Source: Diplolepis rosae
Lineage: Eukaryota > Arthropoda > Insecta > Hymenoptera > Diplolepididae
Assembly: GCA_030998225.1 (NCBI GenBank)
Contig: JAPYXD010000704.1
Coordinates: 14,818,001 to 14,882,000 of the forward strand
Length of the DNA: 64,000 nucleotides
Direction of reading: 5' to 3'
How positions within the stretch are numbered: position 1 is the stretch's first letter; the number at the start of each line of letters is the position of its first letter. The position numbers and the translations under genes were made by a program. Shown here piece by piece: positions 45,765 through 54,905 of this stretch. The notes under the pieces were generated by a model. The model did not search any database. It saw nothing but the letters and a program-made list of their open reading frames with translations, and had not been told where the DNA came from.

Positions 45765-46890
45765 CCCAGTCGGCATGTAAGCTTTCAGAAATAATTCAGT
45801 AATCTTTCAAATGAAATCTTACATGTTTCTGAAATCTCTAAATGCCCGCGCATTCCTGATATTGTTATCTTTCTGAAATGTTTCGGTAACGTTTCTGTAA
45901 GGTTTCGTTGATGTTTCTTTAATGTTTCAGCAACGTTTCTGAAATGTTTCTTTTGCATTTCTGAAATATATCTCTTGCGTTTGTGAAATTAAGGAATATA
46001 GTAAGAAAAACTCACTTTTAGGAAATAGTTTAATTAAATTTGATGTAAACATTTTCAAGTTTGATCAAATTTTATGTAAACTTTGTGTAAACTTGACATG
46101 TAAACTTAACGTAAAAATCAAAAAGCAGCCTTGCATAAATTTTACGTAAATTCATGAGTTTCCATAACAATTTTATGTTGGAATATATGTAAATAGTCTC
46201 AATACCCAGTCGGCATGTAAGCTTTCAGAAATATTTCAGTAATCTTTCAAATGAAATCTTACATCTTTCTAAAATCTCTAAATGCCCGCGCATTCCTGAT
46301 ATTGTTATCTTTCTGAAATGTTTCGGTAACGTTTCTGTAAGGTTTCGTTGATGTTTCATTAATGTTTCAGCAACGTTTCTGAACTGTTTCTTTTGCATTT
46401 CTGAAATATATCTCTTGCGTTTGTGAAATTAAGGAATATAGTAAGAAAAACTCACTTTTACGAAATAGTTTAATTAAATTTGATGTAAACATTTTCAAGT
46501 TCGATTAAATTTTATGTAAATTTTGTGTAAACTTGACATGTAAACTTAACGTACAAATCAAAAAGCAGCCTTGCATAAATTTTACGTAAATTCATGAGTT
46601 TCCATAGAATTTACATGTAAACAGTGTTTCCAGGGAAATGTTCAATTAAAAAAAAAATTTTTTTTTATATTTCTTACGATGATTATAAACGAAAGATTAC
46701 AGAAAGGTTTCAATTGCAATGAAACGTTTTCTTACTTTTTAAATCACTCGCAATGTTTCACGACAACTTCACATGTAACATTGCACATGAAATCTTGCAG
46801 CAACGTTTCAGTAACATTTCAAGTGCAATCTTTCATTTGAAATCTTTCAGAAAGGTTACGATTCTTTTGAAAGCTTACATGCCGACTGGG
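45765..46890. mobile_element. Mariner-like MITE with internal duplication
   Basis: The ends are perfect 22-bp inverted repeats, CCCAGTCGGCATGTAAGCTTTC (given here by ends: CCCAGTCGGC at 45765 and GCCGACTGGG at 46890), flanked by TA on both sides, as expected for Tc1/mariner. The left-end sequence recurs at 46205, 440 bp away, together with about 45 bp of outside flank, so a tandem duplication has copied the left part plus host DNA. The interior is full of GAAATGTTTC and AACGTTTC words. No transposase. Confidence 0.85.
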
Positions 46891-47247
46891 TAATTAACAC
46901 CAGTCATAATGTTATAGCCAATTAGCCCCAACCAGAGTAAAAATTAAATGGGCACCTTGAAAATTGCCCATTCCATTTTTACCTGGGAATAAGTACAACC
47001 CAACGTTTTTTTGGATACGTTTCGGTCAAATCAAACAAATATTTCATTTAATCGAACCAAATTTTGTTTGGCTTAGTTAAATATCTTGTTTAATTTAACA
47101 AAAAAATATTCATAACGAATAATTATGATTAGCCATTTTATAAAAGTAATTAAAAATTTAATAACATTGTTTTAAAACTAAAAAAGTTAAAATACATTTA
47201 ATAATGTCTTTTATTACTGATCGTTACGTAAAAATTATATTTTTCAG
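46891..47247 (+). other. Short AT-rich spacer
   Basis: About 360 bp upstream of exon 41, including CAAATATTT/AACCAAA words related to the repeat at 49700-50340. No gene. Confidence 0.5.
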
Positions 47248-47441
47248 CTTGTTTGCAAAAATCATGGGTCTGCTTTCAATGTGGAAAACACTATTTGTGG
47301 CGTGCTTCTTTGCAGAATCACATTCGAGTTGAATGTGGAAAGGAACCGACATTTACTTGTCCTGTTTGTCGAAGGAAATTTAAACACAAACATCGATGGC
47401 AATCCCATGCAAAGAGCAGGCATCAAATGGATTTGAATTGA
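47248..47441 (+). CDS. lola: ZnF terminal exon 41
   Basis: Acceptor TATTTTTCAG ends at 47247; it begins CT (Ala with G), 63 residues. Lead CLQKSWV, finger 1 CFQC...HIRVEC, linker GKEPTFT, finger 2 CPVC...HAKSRH with RKFKHKHRWQSH, end QMDLN. Its last 18 codons and 3' flank (including a MITE) are repeated at exon 42, while its first finger is unique; it is the upstream parent of the chimera. AATAAA at 47837-47842. Confidence 0.9.
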
Positions 47442-47556
47442 TGCCATAAATATTGTTACAGTAGATTTAAAAATTCAAAACCTGTACTTCATATGTATAT
47501 ATAAACATTTAATTGATTTTAAAAATCCTATTGCACATTCTTCTATTTTTACTGTG

Positions 47557-47775
47557 CTCTCTAAATCTGAATCAGTCAAATTTTCACTGATTGAATCAGT
47601 GATTTGCCTTGTCACTGATTCATCAGTGAAAAAATATTTTTCACTGTCAAATCAGTCAATTTTCACTGAAATAATTAGTGAAATTTGACTGATTTACACT
47701 AACCTCTTTTAGCTATTTGAATCAGTCAAATTTCACTGATAATCAGTAGATTTTGACTCATTCAAATTTAGAGAG
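47557..47775. mobile_element. MITE CTCTCTAAATC, copy 1
   Basis: Ends CTCTCTAAATCTGAATCAG and TTCAAATTTAGAGAG are inverted repeats flanked by TGTG on both sides. The interior is built from AATCAGTGAAA/TTTCACTGATT words in both orientations, so the whole element can fold. 219 bp, non-coding. It was carried into copy 2 by duplication of the exon unit. Confidence 0.8.
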
Positions 47776-48032
47776 TGTGATATTGTATTTATTTTTTTCA
47801 TTCATCCTTTGAATCATTAGAAAATTTATGTTATTCAATAAAATATTATTTGAAAAATATATTTTCATCTTGTTTTTACTAAACAAAGCAAACTGAGTTC
47901 CTATTTTATTGGGCCGTTTCTTAGTAATATTTACTGTGTATTAAAGATATTCATTTAAAGTAGATTAAGTGTGCATAATATATCAAATTTTACAAAAATA
48001 TCTATCTAACTTATTTCTTTTCTTATTTTCAG

Positions 48033-48226
48033 TACACTTTGTGGATATTTGGATTTGCTCTCAATGTGGCAAGCAGTACCGAATGAAATACTCTTTAACT
48101 AGGCACTTGAGACTGGAGTGTGGAAAAGAACCTTCGTTTTGTTGTTCAGGCTGTGGGAAAAAGTTCAAGCACAAACATCGATGGCAATCCCATGCAAAGA
48201 GCAGGCATCAAATGGATTTGAATTGA
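48033..48226 (+). CDS. lola: ZnF terminal exon 42, chimeric
   Basis: Acceptor CTTATTTTCAG ends at 48032; it begins TA (Val with G), 63 residues. From the lead (HFVDIWI) through finger 1 (CSQC...HLRLEC) and up to CGKKFKHKH it matches exon 43. From HRWQSHAKSRHQMDLN on, including the 3' flank and MITE, it matches exon 41. The switch lies within the FKHKH codons near 48165-48180. Linker GKEPSFC. AATAAA at 48621-48626. Confidence 0.9.
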
Positions 48227-48341
48227 TGCCATAAATATTGTAACAGTAGATTTAAAAATTCGAAACCTGTACCTCATATGTATATATAAACATTTAATTG
48301 ATTTTAAAAATCCTTTTGCACATTTTTCTACTTTTTCTGTG

Positions 48342-48561
48342 CTCTCTAAATTTGAATCAGTCAAATTTTCACTGATTGAATCAGTGATTTACCTTGTCAC
48401 TGATTCATCAGTGAAAAAATATTTTTCACTGTCAAATCAGTCAATTTTCACTGAAATAATCAGTGAAATTTGACTGATTTACAGTAACCTCTTTTTAGCT
48501 ATTTGAATCAGTCAAATTTCACTGATAATCAGTAGATTTTGACTCATTCAAATTTAGAGAG
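48342..48561. mobile_element. MITE CTCTCTAAAT, copy 2
   Basis: Almost identical to the copy at 47557-47775, with the same TGTG flanks and neighbouring sequence, about 785 bp away. It therefore arose by duplication of the exon unit and not by a second insertion. Confidence 0.8.
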
Positions 48562-48816
48562 TGTGATATTGTATTTTTTTTTCACTTATCCTATGAATCA
48601 TTAGGAAATTTATGTTATTCAATAAAATATTATTTGAAAAATATATTTTCATCTAGTTTTTACCAAACAAAGCAAACTGAGTTCCTATTTTATTGGGCCG
48701 TTTCTTAGTAATATTTACTGTGTATTAAAGATATTCATTTAAAGTAGACTAAGTGTGCATAATATAACAAATTTTACAAAAATATCTATCTAACTTATTT
48801 CTTTTGTTATTTTCAG

Positions 48817-48995
48817 TACACTTTGTGAATATTTGGATTTGCTCTCAATGTGGCAAGCAGTACCGAATGAAATACTCTTTAACTAGGCACTTGAGACTGG
48901 AGTGTGGAAAAGAACCTTCGTTTTGTTGTTCAGGCTGTGGGAAAAAGTTCAAGCACAAACATCATATGGAGTCTCATTACAAACTTAAACATTAA
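48817..48995 (+). CDS. lola: ZnF terminal exon 43
   Basis: Acceptor GTTATTTTCAG ends at 48816; it begins TA, 58 residues. Lead HFVNIWI, finger 1 CSQC...HLRLEC, linker GKEPSFC, finger 2 CSGC...HYKLKH with KKFKHKHHMESH, then the stop directly after the last ligand. It is the downstream parent of chimeric exon 42, with about 280 bp of shared upstream intron. AATAAA at 49039-49044. Confidence 0.9.
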
Positions 48996-49272
48996 TTTAT
49001 TCACAAGAATGCATTGTAATTGTTTAATAATATTTCCCAATAAAAATACCTTTTCGTAAAATTTACTATATTTATACAAATCCAATGTGATATCAATGTA
49101 AAGGTGAATAAAGATATTCAAGTATAAAAACTATTGTTTTTCAAGTTAAGAATTTAAAATTCTACGTATTTTTTGAACATTTTTATCTTGACTGTGTCTT
49201 GTCAAAAATAAATTTTTGTCTTTATTTAAACATTAATCATTTATTGATATGTTAATTTTTTATTGTTTGCAG

Positions 49273-49472
49273 TTCATCCTGAGAAAGAATATGTTTGTAT
49301 GCAATGTGGAAAAAAATATCTATGGAAAAAATCATTGAATAAACATTTGCGCATGGAATGTGGAAAGCTTCCTGGATTCGTATGCTTAGAATGTGGCAAG
49401 AAATATTTTCACAGACATCACTTGCAGAGTCACATGAAAATCAAACATGGAATCAGAGTTTACAAAAATTGA
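49273..49472 (+). CDS. lola: ZnF terminal exon 44
   Basis: Acceptor ATTGTTTGCAG ends at 49272; it begins TT (Val with G), 65 residues. Lead HPEKEYV, finger 1 CMQC...HLRMEC, linker GKLPGFV, finger 2 CLEC...HMKIKH with KKYFHRHHLQSH, a variant of the FKHKH motif. Tail GIRVYKN. Finger 1 (KKYLWKKSLNKH) resembles exon 41. Spacing to exon 43 is 277 bp. Confidence 0.89.
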
Positions 49473-49699
49473 AAAATACAATTATATTATATTTTGTGAA
49501 ATAGATTATGTATGAAGATATATTCACCTTCACTTAAAAAAGTAATCATAGAAATTTGTTGTTATGCGGTCAACGAAATGTTTAATTGATCCAAACAAAG
49601 AATTTGTTTCGCTACGATTTGGTTGAATTAAACAAATATTGTTGTTGTGTGAATAATGAATAATTGCTTGGTTGTATCAACTGTATTTTTATCTGGGTG

Positions 49700-50340
49700 T
49701 TTATGCTACAGTAAAAACCAAATTTGGTTAAATCAAAAATATTTTGGTTGGTTTAACTCCAGAATTTTGTTATTATGTATATTATTTATATGTATATGAA
49801 CAAAAATTCAGTTCATAAAACCAAAATATTTGGTAGAATTTTGGTTAGAAATGTTTGGTTAATTCGAACAAATATTTTTCCTAATGCAACCGAAACTATT
49901 AAATTCAACTAAAAAATTTTGTAATATTAACAACAATTCAGTTCATCAAACCAAAATATTTGTTATTTGTATATTATGTATATGTATATAAACAAAAATT
50001 CAGTTCATAAAACCAAAATATTTGGTAGAATTTTGGTTAGAAATGTTTGGTTGATTCTGACAAATATTTTTCCTAATGCAACCGAAACTATTAAATTCAA
50101 CTAAAAAATTTTGTAATATTAACAAAACTTTAGTTCATAAAACCAAAATATTTGGTAGAATCAACCAAACATTTTTAACCAAAATTCATAAAACCAAAAT
50201 ATTTGGTAGAATCAATCAAAAATTAGTAACCAAAATATTTTGTTGGGTCAGATAAACATTTTATTACCCATATAAGAACAGAATTTTAAGGTAAAAGCAA
50301 CCAAAATTTTGTTGATCCAACCAAACATTTTTTTAGTTTC
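49700..50340. repeat. AACCAAAATATTTGGT tandem/inverted repeat
   Basis: The block GTTCATAAAACCAAAATATTTGG recurs near 49812, 50003 and 50131, and a longer stretch (from AACAAAAATTCAGTTCATAAAA to CTAAAAAATTTTGTAATATTAAC) is repeated about 191 bp apart. AACCAAAAT and ATTTTGGTT words in both orientations let it fold back on itself. No coding content. Confidence 0.75.
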
Positions 50341-50799
50341 ACTTTTCAAACGGAAATACTAATGTAAAAGATAAAAAATCAAAACTCTATTTTAGTATAG
50401 ATTTGTTTAATTTAGAATTATAATTATATTATCTAATTTGTGTATACAATGTGTATAAAATAATGTACAAAATAAAGCGTTAAAAATTTTTGTTGATTTC
50501 TTTTTTTTTACAGTTTACAATTATTCAAATTGTGCATATAATTTTGATTAAAATTTTATGATTTTAAATAAATTGTCGATGAATTTCTGAAAGCATCTAT
50601 GATCTATGATTTACTGGATTTATTATGCAAGCTCGTGTGGAAATTGCCAAACCAGGCGCTAGCCTGGGCCATGCCTAAATTTCTGCACGGGAGATTATAT
50701 TTATGTGTATTTTTGAAGATGGGAATTCGCAAGAATGTACGATAATTACAATGTTTCATAAATAATACTTAGTTTTTAATAGTTTCATTTTTATTCCAG
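50341..50799 (+). other. AT-rich spacer
   Basis: About 460 bp. A small GC-richer patch at 50650-50690 contains the short palindrome AGGCGCTAGCCTGG; it may be a fragment of an older repeat. No exon. Confidence 0.45.
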
Positions 50800-50861
50800 C
50801 TTCAACTCAGTGTGGCTGGGTTTCTATCCTGCGTCCAAGGAGTTCTTATTGGCGGAAATAA
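50800..50861 (+). CDS. Possible finger-less terminal exon
   Basis: Acceptor TTTTTATTCCAG ends at 50799, then CT and 19 codons (STQCGWVSILRPRSSYWRK) to TAA at 50859, in the phase used by the ZnF exons. The stretch 50800-50914 is much richer in G and C than its surroundings, as real exons are here. A second frame from the same acceptor (needing a different phase) stays open for 37 codons to 50914 (FNSVWLGFYPASKEF...). One Cys but no finger. Could be a finger-less tail or part of an unrelated exon. Confidence 0.35.
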
Positions 50862-50914
50862 AAATTACCAGACGAGAATTTGCAGTTCGAATATTACGGC
50901 AAGGATTTGGATAA

Positions 50915-51389
50915 AATGTACTTAATTTGTAAAAAAATACATAGCAATAATTTTACTAGGAATATTTTGAATTAATCTACTTTTATATTTCTTTTGAAAT
51001 ATTTGATCTTAGTTACTTTAATTTTTATCAAGATTGGATACTAGCTGATATAATTCACATTCTGTAATTTACAAGTTTTTGTATAATTTTACATATGCCA
51101 CACATTACAGACATGGAAATTAACACTTTTACCTCAATTAATTCTTCGACACTTAATAATTAATATTTAATTAATACTTCGATTAATTCTTCGATATTTT
51201 TATTAAAACCTACCAACTATAACTGTGATGTGCATGAAAAACTTTCTCGAGTTCTTGTAAATACAATACTTTTCAAGCTTTCTAATTTACTGAACTAAAT
51301 TTTCTGCTTTGAATATTTAACATATTTCCTTAAAAAATGTGTTATTCTTTATTGAAAATTTATTTTATTTATTTATTTTTTGTCAACAG
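50915..51389 (+). other. AT-rich spacer
   Basis: About 475 bp of AT-rich intron with repeated TTAATTCTTCGA words around 51135-51200. No gene seen. Confidence 0.5.
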
Positions 51390-51727
51390 ATTTATTTGAA
51401 TTCGATATTATGGAAGAATGTAAAGTAATTCTCGAACCGATTAATGCACATAAAAATAATGCAGAGAATGATGAGAAAAAAGAGACGAAATCATTCGAGT
51501 GTCAAAAATGTGGTAAACTATACAAATTTTGGAAAAAGCTAAAACGGCATGAAGGAGTGTGTCAAAATATTCATATTGATGCGAAATACCACTGCAGTGG
51601 TTGTGAGAGAAAATTCACCAAGGAAGAACAACTCAGTCGACATCTAATAAGCAGAAATAAAAACTGTGTCTACAATGAAATTTATAAGAAAACACGGAGA
51701 GGCACACAATACAGCATTAATGATTAG
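51390..51727 (+). CDS. lola: ZnF terminal exon 45 (last in window)
   Basis: Acceptor TTTTGTCAACAG ends at 51389; it begins AT, 111 residues. An acidic lead of about 35 residues (FEFDIMEECKVILEPIN, then NAENDEKKE) precedes finger 1 with a short end, CQKC...HEGVC (H-x3-C). A 12-residue linker leads to finger 2, CSGC...HLISRNKNC, whose last ligand would be Cys with long spacing. A basic tail follows (KKTRRGTQY). It is the most divergent of the intact exons. AATAAA at 51773-51778. Confidence 0.85.
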
Positions 51728-52192
51728 TGCTAAACAATTAAACTACCATTAATTTTTTTTATTTGTTCGAAAAATAAATAACTTGAGATTATACTTTTTT
51801 ATATCTACGCTTGTATTGTATTCTTAGCATTTCTCGAAATCAACATTTTTATTTACTTGAGTTCATAAAGTTATTTTTATATTATTTTTCTACGCTATAT
51901 TGTTAACGTTATATTTCAATTAGAAATAAATATTTCTAAGTTAGGAAATAATTACTCAATTTCTTTCAAGTTACTTAAATATAATTTTTTGTATCGAAGA
52001 ACCAGGAAGGATCAATTAAGAATTGCTGGATTTTATTTTTATTATCGAAAAAAAGACTTAATTTTAAGGAATCATTTTTGTAACTCTAATTGTAATTATA
52101 AATAAAATAAAATAATAAAACTCCCTTTACATTTTTTACAATACTCATATAGCAAGTGGATTAAATTTTGATGCACATTGTTAATAATAAAT
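51728..52192 (+). other. AT-rich spacer
   Basis: 3'UTR of exon 45 and AT-rich sequence; several AATAAA words. No further exon seen. Confidence 0.5.
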
Positions 52193-53672
52193 AGTATATT
52201 TCGTATCAAGTGCGGAAACTTGATTTTCCCGCACTAATAAAGTAAAATTAAAATTTTTTTTTCAATTTTCCGCACACTTAAAATTTTACCGCACTAGTGC
52301 GAGAAAATCAACTTTCCGCGCGAAAAACGACACCGACTCGGCTAATTTTCGGTGTATGGTGAACAAAATAGTATATTTCGTATCAAGTGCGGAAACGCTC
52401 GTGCGATAAAATACGAACGATATTTTTTGTTCATTATATACCGAAAGTTAGTCGAGTTAGTGTCGTTTTACGTGCGGAAAATTGATTTTCCGCACACTTA
52501 AAATTTTACCGCACTAGTGCGGGAAAATCAACTTTCCGAACGAAAAACGAAACCGACTCGGCTAATTTACAATGTACAGCGAACAAAAAAGTTTTTTCCT
52601 TCATTAAAGATTTTTAATCTCAATCTTAATATATTTTTCATTTTCTGCTTGCAAGACAAATTTGCGATCTTTTAAATTGCTTTATTTTTCAAACTTTAAC
52701 CATTATTTTCTCTATTAACTTATATTCTTGCCAGGTACAATTTGATTTTTAAACTAATTTAACCATAGGGGTTTTTATCAGAATTTAAGTTGTTTAAATT
52801 TTCCCCACACTTAAAATTTTATCACACTAGTGCGGGAAAATCAACGTTCCGCACGCAAAACGACACCAACACGGCTAACTTTCGGTGTACGGTGAAAAAA
52901 ATAGTATATTTCGTATCAATTGCGGAAACGCTCGTGCGATAAAATACGCCTTTCCGCAAGTGATACGAACGATATTTTTTGTTCATTTATACAGAAAGTT
53001 AGCCGAGTTAGTGTCGTTTTACGTGCGGAAAATTGATTTTCTGTACACTTAAAATTTTACCGCACTAGTGCGGGAAAATCAACTTTCCGCACGGAAACGA
53101 CACTGACTCGGCTAACTTTCAATGTACAGTGGACAAAAAAGTTTTTTCCTTCATTAAAGATTTTTAATCTCAATCTTAATATATTTTTCATTTGCTGCTT
53201 GCAAGAAAAATTCGCGATCTTTCAAATTGCTTTATTTTTTAAACTTTAATCATTATTTTATTTATTAAGCTATATTCTTGCCAGGTACAATTTGATTTTT
53301 ATACTAATGTAACTATAGAGGTCTTCATAAGAATTTAAGTTGTTTAAATTTTACCACACTAGTGCGGGAAAATCAACTTTCCGCACGCAAAACGACACCA
53401 ACACGGCTAAATTTCGGTGTACGGTGAACAAAATAGTATATTTCGTATCAAGTGCGGAAACGCTCGTGCGATAAAAAACGCCTTTCCGCACGTGATACGA
53501 ACGATATTTTTTGTTCATTATATACCGAAAGTTAGTCGAGTTAGTGTCGTTTTACGTGCGGAAAATTTATTTTCTGTAAATTTAAAATTTTACCGCACTA
53601 GTGCGAGAAAATCAACTTTCCGCATGCAAAACGACACCGACAAGGCTAACTTTCGGTGTACGACGGTCAAAA
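52193..53672. repeat. Satellite-like GTGCGG/CCGCAC repeat
   Basis: Blocks built on ACCGCACTAGTGCGGGAAAATCAACTTTCCGCACG recur about every 230-310 bp (near 52270, 52505, 52820, 53055, 53350, 53590), interleaved with inverted partners (CGTGCGGAAAATTGATTTTC) and GTATATTTCGTATCAAGTGCGGAAACGCTCG. Two larger units (52570-52800 and 53105-53340) share an identical-looking AT spacer, so a roughly 530-bp higher-order unit exists. Related blocks lie at 61440-61800 and 63785-64000. Confidence 0.85.
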
Positions 53673-54003
53673 AATACTTTGTATTTTCCTAAATCTTTTG
53701 TCCTCGAGTAATTCTCAATCATTTCTTAAATTTGTCTCAATTTTATAGTTTGAAAATTTCTAGTCATTTTGAATATTAGGAAACACTTGTTACAAAATGT
53801 ACGTAAATCAATCTAATTTATTTATTTACTAGAAAAATATTTGCATGATTTATGCATGTTACTTTTTTTTACTAAATTTACTTCATTTATTTAAATTCAT
53901 AACGTTTAACATAATTTTGTAAATATAAAAAGCATGAACTATGTCATATTATTTCCAAACTAACATTTATGATCTAACTCATTATGTCTCGTATTAGTTT
54001 CAG

Positions 54004-54110
54004 GCAAAATCCGAGTAAAACCCACAACTACTCTTCTGTCGAAACCCCTAAAATCATATGGGCCAGCCAAAGGAAGAAAAATCTCAATGATTCAAAGCAA
54101 GTGCAATTAA
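54004..54110 (+). CDS. Possible basic finger-less exon
   Basis: Acceptor TATTAGTTTCAG ends at 54003. In the phase used by the ZnF exons it begins GC (Ala) and codes 34 residues, strongly basic (KIRVKPTTTLLSKPLKSYGP, then KGRKISMIQSKCN), to TAA at 54108. In another phase it reads QNPSKTHNYSSVETPKIIWA up to a possible donor GTGCAA at 54101, which could make it an internal exon; that phase does not join cleanly to the exon at 54170. Function unknown. Confidence 0.35.
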
Positions 54111-54169
54111 AATTTTCAATCTTTTTATTTATTTAAACATGAAATAATGGAATGTTTTCTAACAATCAG

Positions 54170-54334
54170 ATCAAGCTGGCCCATCATCTGCAGGAAATCA
54201 ACCTGTATTTGAAATAATTGATCTGCCAGTTAGTTCTTCGGATTCTCCACGTTCCAAGGAAGTTGAAATTTCTACAAAAGATATCGATTTACCTTTGGTG
54301 ATCAATATTAACGAAAGCAATGACTCGTCTAAAG
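54170..54334 (+). CDS. DUF4806 module B, exon 1
   Basis: Acceptor TAACAATCAG ends at 54169; it begins AT in the phase of the ZnF exons, codes 54 residues and ends AAAG/GTAATT in phase 1. The peptide is acidic and Ser-rich (FEIIDLPVSSSDSPRSKEVE), probably disordered. The next exon in phase lies at 60700, beyond an inserted retrotransposon. It reads as the entry exon of a second DUF4806 tail; linkage to the later exons is inferred from matching phases. Confidence 0.6.
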
Positions 54335-54388
54335 GTAATTTTTTGATATTGTAACTTTATGAATTTATTGAGATTTGATAATGAGTAA

Positions 54389-54398
54389 TGATGATGAA

Positions 54399-54404
<6 letters not shown>
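54389..54404. repeat. Target-site duplication, left copy
   Basis: TGATGATGAAATATTT, 16 bases, identical to 60325-60340. It marks the left edge of the retrotransposon; the T run follows directly, so the exact edge inside the T run is ambiguous by a base or two. Confidence 0.9.
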
Positions 54405-54438
<34 letters not shown>

Positions 54439-54905
54439 GTGAGGAGGAAAAATGGCAAAATCTTTTATAGACGTTGTACAGGACTCTCCTAGGACGGGTC
54501 TAGGCATACCTGTTAAAACCAAAAAACCCCCTCTCTCGAACCAATACACCACCCGCGGGACCGCCTTTCGGCTTTAAACTTCACGGGTGGTTGGTTCCAT
54601 TAAAGTCGCGTACGACTCTTCCGTCATCCGTTCGCTCAGAACTCCCACCCGCGGCCACACGCCCACTAGGATAACCGACTAGCCGCGCCACCCAGGGGAG
54701 AAACAAACAGATTCCCTCCCCGAACGACGCGGACAGCCAAGTCTACCCGAGACGCAGGACCGCGGGTGCCGGCCCCGATGCGATTTCTACTGGCCCTCCC
54801 CGTTGTTTCGCTCTCGACGCCCATCAAGCTCTCTCGTCTTCATCACAAGTGTGACGAATGACTCGATGAGCGTCCAGAACCGTTCAGACTGGAGCATGAG
54901 GGGGA

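Noticed and set aside
53417..53692. 91-codon + strand frame
   Set aside because: It is a translation of the GTGCGG satellite repeat; stops are rare there because of composition, and no domain is visible.
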